Positions 1-6,570 of a stretch of 11,661 bases of DNA are shown piece by piece; position 1 is the stretch's first letter, and the number at the start of each line of letters is the position of its first letter. This stretch comes from an uncultured Lachnospiraceae bacterium (GTDB lineage Bacteria > Bacillota_A > Clostridia > Lachnospirales > Lachnospiraceae), in contig CAJUMT010000104.1 of the NCBI GenBank assembly GCA_910587495.1, positions 1 through 11,661 on the forward strand, read 5' to 3'. A model generated the notes under the pieces. The model was not told the DNA's origin. It did no database searches and was given only the letters and a program-made list of their open reading frames with translations. Made by a program: the position numbers and the translations under genes.

Positions 1-51
1 CAGGCGGCATTTATACAGACCTTGTTTGAAAATATCTGCTGGGAAAGTTGA
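1..51 (+). CDS. possible C-terminal end of an upstream gene (partial)
   Basis: Frame 1 is open from the window edge and ends at a TGA at 49-51. It reads QAAFIQTLFENICWES, a plausible protein C-terminus. It is followed by an AT-rich gap and then a strong promoter at 148-176, as expected at a gene boundary. The piece is too short to name a family, and a second frame is also open through about 144, so this may be chance. No hairpin with a T-run was found between it and the promoter. Confidence 0.28.
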   Translation, partial: QAAFIQTLFENICWES

Positions 52-147
52 GTTAATTAAAAATACAATATTACAAGTTTGGGACGATGTCAAGAAATAC
101 CTGAGGTCTGTTCTGCTGTATGCTTCCGGTTGTCGTGCAAGTTAAAT

Positions 148-176
148 TTGACAAAAACCTGATTATTGTCTATAAT
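148..176 (+). promoter_or_regulatory. sigma-A promoter of thiT
   Basis: TTGACA at 148-153, a 17-nt spacer, and TATAAT at 171-176: a perfect match to the vegetative consensus. Transcription would start near 183, about 20 nt before the TPP aptamer, giving a leader of about 165 nt in front of thiT. Confidence 0.9.
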
Positions 177-200
177 ATTTAAAAAATTACATATGATTGA

Positions 201-295
201 TGACAAGGGAGCTTGCAATGAAGCAGGCTGAGAGTGGGCTGATATCGTCCTGACCTGTAACCTGATTTGGGTAATGCCAACGTAGGGATATGTTA
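201..295 (+). ncRNA. TPP riboswitch aptamer (THI element)
   Basis: The hallmark segments of the thiamine pyrophosphate aptamer are present: CTGAGA at 228-233 (the pyrimidine-sensing arm) and the THI-box run ACCTGATTTGGGTAATGCC followed by AACGTAGGGA at 260-288. P1 can be drawn as 201-205 with 291-295 (one G-U pair), a short P3 as GCTT/AAGC at 211-224, and P5 as TTGG/CCAA around the GTAATG loop. It sits between a consensus promoter and a thiamine transporter gene, so it should lower thiT expression when TPP is abundant. The arm between CTGAGA and the THI box is longer than the minimum and may form an optional P3a stem. Confidence 0.95.
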
Positions 296-312
296 AAAAG
301 GATTTTAGGCCG

Positions 313-347
313 CCTTTGTCTTCAACCGAAGAAAAGGAGGTTTTTTT
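313..347 (+). terminator. riboswitch expression platform: terminator / SD-masking hairpin
   Basis: Arms 313-323 and 328-337 form ten base pairs with one bulged G (318) and an AACC loop. A run of seven T follows at 341-347 after AGG. The 3' arm contains most of the thiT Shine-Dalgarno AAGGAGG (334-340), so the same hairpin could end transcription in the T-run just before the AUG and also hide the ribosome binding site. The 5' arm (313-320) is complementary to aptamer bases 202-209, which gives a competing antiterminator pairing. The stem and T-run are seen directly; which level of control dominates is inference. Confidence 0.75.
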
Positions 348-1013
348 ATGTTTGCATTTATGGTAAATGCAGAAGGCGGCCTGACGACTGTCGGCTACGC
401 AGTATGTGTTGGGGCCGGAATCGCGTTATTCCTGCTGGCGATTTATTTCGCTGGAAAGAGTTCCGATAAGAACAGAATGTCCACAAAACAGTTGATCTTC
501 TGTGCAGTGTCCATAGCGCTTGCTTTTGTAACTTCTTATATTAAGATTTTTGAGATGCCCTGGGGCGGCAGTGTGACGCTGTGCAGTATGCTTTTCATTG
601 TTATGGTAGCAAACTGGTATGGAGTGAAAGCGGGAGTTCTTGTGGGGCTTGCCTATGGAATCCTGCAATTCATTCAGGAACCGTATGTACTTTCTCTTTT
701 CCAGGTATGCTGTGATTATGTTCTGGCATTTGCGGCTCTTGGAGTGGCAGGATTGTTCACCAAAAGTACGCAGGGACTGATAAAAGGCTATATAGCGGCA
801 GTATTGGCAAGAGGCGCCTTTCATGCGTTGGGAGGATATCTGTACTGGATGAGTTATATGCCGGATAATTTTCCCCAGTCTTTGAAAAGTGTGTATCCGA
901 TTGTATATAATTACAGCTTTTTATTGGCGGAGGCTCTGATTACGGCAGCTGTTATATCTGTGCCTGCCGTGGCGTCGGCGCTAAACCAGGTAAAAAGAAC
1001 GGCAGTGTCCTAA
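348..1013 (+). CDS. thiT: thiamine transporter ThiT (ECF S component)
   Basis: 221-residue hydrophobic membrane protein of the ThiT/YuaJ family, the substrate-binding S component that works with the shared EcfA-EcfA'-EcfT module (not in this window) to import thiamine. About six core membrane segments follow residue 45; an additional hydrophobic segment at about 13-35 makes it longer than the roughly 190-residue typical ThiT. Visible family features include GGSVTLCSM at 73-81, QEPY around E111, H159 and W167 eight residues apart, and Y183/N188. The last two pairs match the spacing of thiamine-contacting residues that I recall from the Lactococcus lactis ThiT structure. The start is set by AAGGAGG at 334-340, seven nt from the ATG. 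The preceding TPP riboswitch independently supports the thiamine assignment. No clear terminator follows, so read-through to the next gene is possible. Confidence 0.94.
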   Translation: MFAFMVNAEGGLTTVGYAVCVGAGIALFLLAIYFAGKSSDKNRMSTKQLIFCAVSIALAFVTSYIKIFEMPWGGSVTLCSMLFIVMVANWYGVKAGVLVGLAYGILQFIQEPYVLSLFQVCCDYVLAFAALGVAGLFTKSTQGLIKGYIAAVLARGAFHALGGYLYWMSYMPDNFPQSLKSVYPIVYNYSFLLAEALITAAVISVPAVASALNQVKRTAVS

Positions 1014-1126
1014 AAAAGCGCAGGATAACAGGGATAAAGCTAAGAAAACCGGCGCATAATAGCATACGACGAGGTGTTCTGAATGAAGGGGCGCTTCAAG
1101 ATTATAAAAAGGAGACTTAAAACAGG

Positions 1127-1660
1127 ATGGAACTGAAAGGAAGTAAGACTGAACAGAACCTTATTGCTGCTTTTGCAGGAGAGTCTGAAGCGAGGAATAA
1201 GTATACCTATTATGCGGCTAAAGCAAGAGAAGACGGATATGAGCAGATCGCCAATTTATTCGAGGAGACGGCAGAGAACGAGAAAGCCCATGCGAAGCTG
1301 TGGTTTGAGCAGCTGCACGGAATCGGGACGACAGAAGATAATTTAAAGGACGCGGCGGCGGGAGAGCATTTCGAATGGACCGAGATGTACGCAACTTTTG
1401 CAAAAGAAGCAAAAGAAGAAGGGTTTACCAAACTGGCTGCCATGTTTGAGCTTGTGGCAAGAGTTGAGGAAGAACATGAGAAAAGATATTTAAAGCTCCT
1501 GAAAAATATAGAAGACAAGATCGTATTCTCCAAAGACGGAGAGGCAATCTGGGTTTGTATGAACTGCGGTCATGTCCATGTAGGAAAGACAGCTCCGGCG
1601 ATTTGTCCGATATGTTCTTATCCGCAGGGATATTTCGAGGTGAAAGCGGAAAATTATTAA
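1127..1660 (+). CDS. rbr: rubrerythrin
   Basis: 177-residue cytosolic non-haem iron protein that reduces hydrogen peroxide to water, typical of the oxygen defence of anaerobes. Residues 1-130 form the ferritin-like four-helix diiron domain: E19 in GESEAR, E52-x-x-H55 in ENEKAH, E83/E86 in EWTEMY, and E114-x-x-H117 in RVEEEH are the expected iron ligands. Residues 140-177 form the rubredoxin-like Fe(Cys)4 domain with C144-x2-C147 and C160-x2-C163. Length and domain order are those of classical rubrerythrin. The SD is GGAG at 1111-1114, 12 nt from the ATG, slightly long. I saw no convincing promoter or PerR box in the 113-nt gap after thiT, so it may depend partly on upstream transcription. The gene ends in a strong hairpin terminator. 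Confidence 0.96.
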   Translation: MELKGSKTEQNLIAAFAGESEARNKYTYYAAKAREDGYEQIANLFEETAENEKAHAKLWFEQLHGIGTTEDNLKDAAAGEHFEWTEMYATFAKEAKEEGFTKLAAMFELVARVEEEHEKRYLKLLKNIEDKIVFSKDGEAIWVCMNCGHVHVGKTAPAICPICSYPQGYFEVKAENY

Positions 1661-1667
1661 ATCCCGT

Positions 1668-1708
1668 AAAACGGCCCTGCATATTTTATAAAAGCAGGAC
1701 CGTTTTTT
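1668..1708 (+). terminator. intrinsic terminator after rubrerythrin
   Basis: Arms 1668-1680 and 1694-1706 are complementary at 12 of 13 positions (one C-A mismatch), with a 13-nt AT-rich loop, followed by T6 at 1703-1708. It lies eight bases after the rubrerythrin stop and before the convergent AICAR transformylase gene. In the minus direction the trailing T-run is only four bases, so it is probably weaker as a terminator for that gene. Confidence 0.88.
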
Positions 1709-1733
1709 ATGCGCAGGGTTGCGCAAGGAAATT

Positions 1734-2912
1734 TTAGTGGTGGAACAGCCGGATACCGGTAAACGCCATAGCCATATCATATTTATTACAGCACTTGATG
1801 ACCAGATCATCCCGCACGGATCCGCCGGGCTGCGCAATATATTTTACGCCGCTTTTGTGCGCTCGTTCGATATTGTCCGCGAAAGGGAAGAATGCGTCGG
1901 AACCAAGGGTTACGTCGGCCATCTGGTCAAGCCATGCACGTTTGGCTTCCTGGGTGAATACTTCCGGTTTTTCTTTGAATATTTTTTCCCATGCGCCGTC
2001 TGCAAGTACGTCCATATATTCCTCGCCGATATAGACGTCGATGGCATTGTCCCGTTCCGCTCTGCCAAGGGTGTCTAAAAACTTAAGTCCAAGCACCTGG
2101 GGAGACTGGCGTAAAAACCAGTTGTCGGCTTTATTTCCGGCAAGGCGGGTGCAGTGTACACGGGACTGCTGCCCTGCGCCGATGCCGATGGCCTGTCCTC
2201 CTTTTACGAAACAGACAGAATTGGACTGGGTATATTTTAAAGTGATAAGCGCAATTTTCATGTCAGTCAGGGCATCCGCGGGGATCGTTTTATTGTCGGT
2301 TACAATATTGGACAATAGTTTATCATCTACAGACAGCTCATTTCTTCCCTGTTCAAAAGTGATGCCAAAGACCTGTTTTTTCTCTAAAGGATCCGGTACA
2401 TAATTCGGATCGATCTGGATTACATTGTAATTTCCTTTTTTCTTCTGCTTTAAGATGTTAAGGGCTTCTTCCGTATAGCCTGGGGCGATTACACCGTCAG
2501 ATACTTCCCGCTTGATCAATTTTGCGGTGTCCGCGTCACAGATATCGGAGAGGGAGATAAAGTCCCCGAACGAGGACATACGGTCCGCGCCCCTTGCCCT
2601 TGCATAAGCGCAGGCCAGAGGAGATAAAGCTCCCAGATCATCTACCCAGTAAATTTTAGCCAGGGTATCGTTAAGAGGAAGTCCCACAGCGGCGCCTGCT
2701 GGGGATACATGTTTGAAAGAAGCTGCCGCAGGAAGTCCTGTGGCTTTTTTTAGTTCTTTTACCAGCTGCCAGCCGTTAAAAGCGTCCAGAAAGTTGATAT
2801 AGCCGGGTTTGCCGCAAAGTACTTTGACAGGAAGTTCTGCGCCGTCTTCCATATAAATGCGGGAAGGTTTCTGATTGGGATTACAACCGTATTTTAACTG
2901 AAGTTCATTCAT
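1734..2912 (-). CDS. purH: stand-alone AICAR transformylase (eukaryote-like PurH C-terminal domain)
   Basis: 392-residue phosphoribosylaminoimidazolecarboxamide formyltransferase, which moves a formyl group from 10-formyl-THF to AICAR to give FAICAR, the ninth step of IMP synthesis. It corresponds only to the transformylase half of bifunctional PurH; the N-terminal cyclohydrolase (MGS-like) domain is absent. The catalytic Lys-His pair is K67-H68 in SFKHVSPAGAAVG. Other conserved blocks are YARARGADRMSSFGDF, KREVSDGVIAPGY, KYTQSNSVC, GAGQQSRVHCTRLAG, SDAFFPFADNIERA and the C-terminal LFHH. From memory these blocks match human ATIC much better than E. coli PurH, and K67-H68 align with human K266-H267. 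SD AGGAGG at 2921-2926 overlaps the stop of the preceding cyclohydrolase gene, eight nt from the ATG, which suggests translational coupling. The symbol purH is used loosely; purH2 is also applied to this domain. Confidence 0.93.
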   Translation of the reverse strand: MNELQLKYGCNPNQKPSRIYMEDGAELPVKVLCGKPGYINFLDAFNGWQLVKELKKATGLPAAASFKHVSPAGAAVGLPLNDTLAKIYWVDDLGALSPLACAYARARGADRMSSFGDFISLSDICDADTAKLIKREVSDGVIAPGYTEEALNILKQKKKGNYNVIQIDPNYVPDPLEKKQVFGITFEQGRNELSVDDKLLSNIVTDNKTIPADALTDMKIALITLKYTQSNSVCFVKGGQAIGIGAGQQSRVHCTRLAGNKADNWFLRQSPQVLGLKFLDTLGRAERDNAIDVYIGEEYMDVLADGAWEKIFKEKPEVFTQEAKRAWLDQMADVTLGSDAFFPFADNIERAHKSGVKYIAQPGGSVRDDLVIKCCNKYDMAMAFTGIRLFHH

Positions 2913-2924
2913 AAAGGAATCCTC

Positions 2925-3638
2925 CTACTGATTTTTATTGACGATTCTGGTCTTAAAGGTTCCGTCCGCGATATTGATATAGCGGACAAAAAGAGATACT
3001 TTATTTTCTTCGTTTAAACTTGTCCAGAGCAGATCAGTAAATGCATCCATATCGTCCGGAATGGAGATGAGTTTTGGTTCGCCTTCAAAACTGGGAAGCG
3101 GATCGCCGTCATGCATGTAAGTATGGATAAAATGTCCTTCGCCTGCTTTGGGATTTTCGTAAGCGAATGTATAACGATGGCAGGAAGAAGGGTCGCCGCC
3201 GCTGCTCTTTAAAATGGACATGGCATAGTTGTAGTGTCCGCCTTCCAGGTGCAGAATACCCGAGATACGGGGTGTGTAGTTGGGCGCGTCCGGTTCAAAT
3301 GTGCGGGCGCGTAAAGACTGTTCAAATGTCATCTGACGATCCATGCCTTCATAAATGGTGTCTGTCTGGTCGCCGTTGGTGACGATGGTCTTATTGCCCA
3401 GCACACGGACCGGCGCATAGATAATAAGGCTTGGGTCTTCCAATTTGGACGGGTCAAAGGCCTGGGTGCGGATACCGTCGCCGTCTTCCACAAAGATGCG
3501 GTTGCGGCTGTTCTGGCTTCTGCCCATGATAAAATAAGCGGCAACTGCTTTCGTGCTGTCCGCTGAGCGGCCGATCAAAATGCCGCGGCCTGGGTAGGAG
3601 TTGGAGGAAAGTTCCTGTTGAATGGATAACTGATTCAT
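2925..3638 (-). CDS. purO: PurO-type IMP cyclohydrolase
   Basis: 237-residue protein of the IMP_cyclohyd (PurO) family, first known from archaea, which closes the ring of FAICAR to form IMP. The family signature SYPGRGILIGRS lies at about residues 14-25, followed by AYFIMGRSQNSRNRIF and a C-terminal region with GHYNYAM. It is unrelated in fold to the cyclohydrolase half of PurH. It stands directly upstream of a transformylase lacking its own cyclohydrolase domain, so the two genes supply the last two steps to IMP. The chosen ATG has GAGG five nt upstream and gives a start typical of the family. An alternative TTG at 3677 adds 13 residues and has a better SD (AAGGAGG, spacing nine), but that SD is locked in a hairpin. 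The promoter at 3720-3748 would serve both genes. Confidence 0.9.
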   Translation of the reverse strand: MNQLSIQQELSSNSYPGRGILIGRSADSTKAVAAYFIMGRSQNSRNRIFVEDGDGIRTQAFDPSKLEDPSLIIYAPVRVLGNKTIVTNGDQTDTIYEGMDRQMTFEQSLRARTFEPDAPNYTPRISGILHLEGGHYNYAMSILKSSGGDPSSCHRYTFAYENPKAGEGHFIHTYMHDGDPLPSFEGEPKLISIPDDMDAFTDLLWTSLNEENKVSLFVRYINIADGTFKTRIVNKNQ

Positions 3639-3668
3639 GAATACCTCGCTTTCTGGAAAACATGTTAA

Positions 3669-3700
3669 AATACCCAAGGATTTAAGCCTCCTTGGGTATT
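3669..3700 (-). terminator. 12-bp hairpin: galT terminator or purO leader element
   Basis: Bases 3669-3680 and 3689-3700 are perfectly complementary (12 bp) around an 8-nt loop. Read on the minus strand the hairpin ends in a short T-run (TATTTT). It lies after the galT stop, so it can act as its terminator. It also lies downstream of the predicted purO promoter, so it is inside the purO leader, and it contains an AAGGAGG motif across the arm-loop border. Confidence 0.72.
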
Positions 3701-3719
3701 CTGGTAATTTTCATAAATG

Positions 3720-3748
3720 ACTATAGCATTTTTTATTCTTCAAGTCAA
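3720..3748 (-). promoter_or_regulatory. promoter of the purO-purH unit
   Basis: On the minus strand: TTGACT (3748-3743), 17-nt spacer, TATAGT (3725-3720). One mismatch in each hexamer. It starts seven bases after the galT stop. Transcription would begin near 3713, giving a leader of about 75 nt to the ATG at 3638 that includes the hairpin 3669-3700. Confidence 0.75.
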
Positions 3749-3754
3749 TATATT

Positions 3755-5242
3755 CTACAGGGATTTGATAAATTTAAGAAACGCCTCCCGCCCTTCTTTT
3801 GTACATTTATAGACGCCTGCATCTTCTAAGACTTTTACAAACACTTTTCCGATTTCATTTTGCAGGATTTCTTCAATGTTGTCTTCCGTAATTGCATGAT
3901 ATGCAGGTAAAAATCCGGATACCCATGTCGCATGTTTTTCGATAGTTTCGTTAGACGCCGGGTCTTTTCCTGCAAGAATGTACTCTTTTAACAATTCCAT
4001 CTCGTCTTTCAGTCGTGCAGGCAGTACAGCCAGTCCCATGACTTCGATCAGGCCAATGTTTTCTTTTTTAATATGGTGCAGTTCTGCATGGGGATGGTAT
4101 ACGCCAAGGGGGTGTTCTTCGGTGGTGATATTATTGCGCAAAGTCAGGTCCAGTTCAAAAACGTCGCCTGTTTTGCGCGCGATCGGCGTGATGGTATTGT
4201 GAGGCTCCCCGTCCGTGTATGCATAGATAAAAGCATCCTCGTCCGTGTAGTTTCTCCATACAGCAAGCACATGGGTCGCCAGATCGATCAGCCGTTTTTC
4301 ATCCTTGTGGCGGATACGAAGGACAGATAAAGGCCATTTGACGATGCCGGCCTCTATATCTTCATAACCTGCCAGGGTGACATGCTGTTCAATGGGCGCT
4401 TTTGCCGTGGCAAAGGTATAGTTGCCGCCCTGGAAATGGTCGTGGCTTAAGATAGAGCCGCCCACGATGGGAAGGTCTGCGTTGGAACCCAGGAAGTAGT
4501 GAGGAAACTGTTTTACAAAATCAAACAATTTTGTAAAAGCGGCCCGGTCGATTTTCATGGGCGTATGTTCGCCGTTAAATACAATACAGTGTTCATTATA
4601 GTATACATAGGGCGAATACTGAAAGCCCCAGGGACTGTTGTTGATCGTAATGGGTATAATCCGGTGGTTTTCCCGCGCCGGATGGTTGACTCTTCCGGCA
4701 TAACCTTCGTTTTCCATACAGAGCTGGCACTTGGGGTAAGCGCTTGTCTTCGCATTTCGTGCGGCGGCGATAGCTTTGGGGTCTTTTTCCGGTTTGGAGA
4801 GATTGATCGTAATATCGATCTCTCCGTATTCAGTCGCCGTTTTCCATTTCTTGTCTTTACATACCCGATAGCGGCGGATGTAGTCGCTGTCCTGGCTGAA
4901 CCGGTAAAAATAATCCGTGGCTTCTTTGGGAGATCTTTTATATCGCTCCTGAAATTCTTTTTGTACCTGGGAAGGCCTTGGGACCAGGCAGTTCATCATC
5001 CGTGTGTCGAAGAGATCCCGGTAAGCAATGCTGTCGGGGATCAGTTCCCGGCGGCATGCTTCGTCTAAAAGCCCTCTTAATATATCTTCCAGGGGTTCTG
5101 ATGGTATTATTACAGGTTCTTCATAATCGTCTTCGTGAAATAAGTCCAAAAGCAAATTGGTCGTATATATTTTTTCGCAGGCAGGCGTAAGTCCGGTATC
5201 TATGCCGTATTTAACCAGCGCCGCTATTTTTTCCGATAACAT
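3755..5242 (-). CDS. galT: galactose-1-phosphate uridylyltransferase, class II
   Basis: 495-residue GalT of the class II type found in Firmicutes and bifidobacteria. It exchanges the hexose-1-phosphate of UDP-glucose and galactose-1-phosphate in the Leloir pathway, in the cytosol. The active-site block GGSILSHDHFQGG (about 261-273) contains the H-x-H motif (H267, H269), one of which forms the uridylyl-enzyme. Other family blocks are NCLVPRPSQV (84-93), KCQLCMENEGYAGR (171-184, with a C-x2-C pair), NNSPWGFQYSPY (201-212) and YHPHAELHHIKKENIGLIEVMG. Length matches class II (about 490-500) rather than class I (about 350). SD AAAGGAG precedes the ATG by ten nt. It is separated from galK by 26 bases and is the second gene of that operon. 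Confidence 0.96.
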   Translation of the reverse strand: MLSEKIAALVKYGIDTGLTPACEKIYTTNLLLDLFHEDDYEEPVIIPSEPLEDILRGLLDEACRRELIPDSIAYRDLFDTRMMNCLVPRPSQVQKEFQERYKRSPKEATDYFYRFSQDSDYIRRYRVCKDKKWKTATEYGEIDITINLSKPEKDPKAIAAARNAKTSAYPKCQLCMENEGYAGRVNHPARENHRIIPITINNSPWGFQYSPYVYYNEHCIVFNGEHTPMKIDRAAFTKLFDFVKQFPHYFLGSNADLPIVGGSILSHDHFQGGNYTFATAKAPIEQHVTLAGYEDIEAGIVKWPLSVLRIRHKDEKRLIDLATHVLAVWRNYTDEDAFIYAYTDGEPHNTITPIARKTGDVFELDLTLRNNITTEEHPLGVYHPHAELHHIKKENIGLIEVMGLAVLPARLKDEMELLKEYILAGKDPASNETIEKHATWVSGFLPAYHAITEDNIEEILQNEIGKVFVKVLEDAGVYKCTKEGREAFLKFIKSL

Positions 5243-5268
5243 ATCGTCGCTTCTCCTTTCGCTGATTT

Positions 5269-6444
5269 TTAATCCAACATATGTGCGCCGTCGCCGATAT
5301 CTACTACATAAAACTCAGCTTTAATTCCTGTTTTTTCCATATAAGCTTTATCAAGCGTCTGAATAAACAGATCAACGGATTCTTTTTTTACAATGCTGAC
5401 TGTACATCCTCCAAAGCCGCCTCCGGTGATCCGTGATCCGTACACGCCGGGTACGTTCCAGGCCAGTTCGGCTAAAAGATCAGTCTCCGGGCAGGAAGTC
5501 TCATAGTCATCCCGCAGGGAGATGTGGGAAGCATTGATCAGTTTCCCAAAAGTCGTGATATCGTTTTTCTTTAAAGCTTCCACCGCCTTGATGGTGCGCT
5601 GGTTCTCGTAGACGGCGTGTTTGGCGCGTTTCTGGCAGACGGGATCTTTGATGGCGTCTTTATACTTTTCAAAATCGTTTTCTGTCAGATCGCCGAGGGT
5701 CTGAATGTCAGTTACGGACTGAAGGTCTTTTAATGCGGTTTCGCTTTCCCTTCTGCGGTCATTGTAGGCAGAAGAAACCAGGCTGTGTTTTACATTACTG
5801 TTAGTGATAACGATGGTGGCGTCAGGAAGTTTAACCGGCGCGTATTCATAGTTTAAAGTGTTGGTATCTAAGAAGATCGCGCAGTCCTTTTTGCCCATGG
5901 CGGACGCAAACTGATCCATGATACCGCAGTTCATACCGTTAAAATTGTTTTCGGAATACTGTCCGATCAGCGCTAAGTCTGTCATGGAAACATCAAATCC
6001 GAAAGTGTCTCTAAGCATTAGTCCGGTCAGCACTTCCAAAGAAGCAGAAGATGAGAGTCCGCTGCCTGCAGGGATGTTTCCGTAGATCAGGATGTCAGCG
6101 CCGTTTTCCAGGTGATAGCCTCTTTTTTCAAAGGTCCAGAAAATCCCTTTGGGATAATTGGTCCATCCTGCTGATTCGCTGGGAGTCAGGTCATCCAAGG
6201 ACGTCTCCACAATTCCCATATCGGAGAAATTCAAAGAGTAAAAGCGGATGGCCCGGTCTTGTCTTTTGCGGATGATGCCGTAAGTTCCGATGGTCAGAGC
6301 GCAGGGAAATACATGGCCTCCGTTATAGTCGGTGTGTTCTCCGATCAGGTTGACGCGTCCGGGTGCGAAATAGGCTTTGGCTTCACCGTCCGCGCCGAAA
6401 AGTTCTGTGAATTTTTTTTTCAGGTCAGTTACATTAACTTCCAT
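5269..6444 (-). CDS. galK: galactokinase
   Basis: 391-residue GHMP-family kinase that phosphorylates D-galactose with ATP to galactose-1-phosphate, the substrate of the adjacent GalT. All three motifs are intact: PGRVNLIGEHTDYNGG (28-43, the galactokinase signature), the phosphate-binding loop GNIPAGSGLSSSAS (122-135), and SRITGGGFGGCTVS (337-350). The catalytic base is expected at D177 in CGIMDQFASAMG. SD AGGAGG lies nine nt from the ATG. It is the first gene of a galK-galT operon transcribed away from an AraC-family regulator. No galE, galM or galactoside permease is present in the window, so those functions must be elsewhere. Confidence 0.97.
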   Translation of the reverse strand: MEVNVTDLKKKFTELFGADGEAKAYFAPGRVNLIGEHTDYNGGHVFPCALTIGTYGIIRKRQDRAIRFYSLNFSDMGIVETSLDDLTPSESAGWTNYPKGIFWTFEKRGYHLENGADILIYGNIPAGSGLSSSASLEVLTGLMLRDTFGFDVSMTDLALIGQYSENNFNGMNCGIMDQFASAMGKKDCAIFLDTNTLNYEYAPVKLPDATIVITNSNVKHSLVSSAYNDRRRESETALKDLQSVTDIQTLGDLTENDFEKYKDAIKDPVCQKRAKHAVYENQRTIKAVEALKKNDITTFGKLINASHISLRDDYETSCPETDLLAELAWNVPGVYGSRITGGGFGGCTVSIVKKESVDLFIQTLDKAYMEKTGIKAEFYVVDIGDGAHMLD

Positions 6445-6482
6445 AAAATACTTCCTCCTATTAAATTTCCGCTGTTGTGCTG

Positions 6483-6510
6483 TTGACTTCTTTTATAATA
6501 TCAATATAAT
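6483..6510 (+). promoter_or_regulatory. promoter of the AraC-family regulator
   Basis: TTGACT at 6483-6488, a 16-nt spacer, TATAAT at 6505-6510. Transcription would begin near 6517. The -10 element overlaps the predicted -10 of the divergent galK promoter, so the two promoters occupy the same DNA. Confidence 0.65.
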
Positions 6511-6531
6511 GAGAATCAAAGATAAATTCAA
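6503..6531 (-). promoter_or_regulatory. promoter of galK-galT (candidate)
   Basis: On the minus strand: TTGAAT (6531-6526), 17-nt spacer, TATATT (6508-6503). The -35 lies three bases from the paired repeats at 6534-6562, the usual place for an AraC-type activator site. A second reading, TTGATT with 16 nt to TATAAA slightly closer to galK, cannot be excluded. Confidence 0.5.
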
Positions 6532-6532
6532 C

Positions 6533-6562
6533 AAGAATATTCTTATAAAATAGGAGAATATT
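6533..6562. promoter_or_regulatory. candidate operator: AGAATATT repeated at 21-bp spacing
   Basis: AGAATATT occurs at 6534-6541 and again at 6555-6562, 21 bp apart, i.e. two helical turns on the same face. The first copy sits in a 12-bp perfect palindrome, AAGAATATTCTT (6533-6544). Pairs of direct repeats at about 21 bp next to a -35 are typical of AraC/XylS family sites. The site lies upstream of the galK promoter and inside the leader of the regulator, so binding could activate galK-galT and repress the regulator gene itself. Confidence 0.5.
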
Positions 6563-6570
6563 GAGATTTT

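Noticed and set aside
16..110. Inverted repeat CAGACCT (16-22) / AGGTCTG (104-110)
   Set aside because: Seven bases over an 80-nt gap with no T-run; not distinguishable from chance and not a credible terminator.
1020..1037. Stretch resembling the I-SceI homing site (GGATAACAGGG)
   Set aside because: Only the middle part matches, the flanks differ, and there is no intron or homing endonuclease nearby.
1083..1136. 17-codon basic reading frame overlapping the rubrerythrin start
   Set aside because: It has only a poor SD, no similarity to a leader peptide pattern, and short open frames of this size are common by chance.
3638..3713. ZTP or tetrahydrofolate riboswitch in the purO-purH leader
   Set aside because: Expected because of the folate-linked enzyme, but the leader is only about 75 nt and contains one simple hairpin without the conserved segments of either class.
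4499..5068. 189-residue open frame opposite galT
   Set aside because: It lies wholly antisense to a well-supported galT, has no SD and no recognisable domain; it is a shadow of the coding frame.
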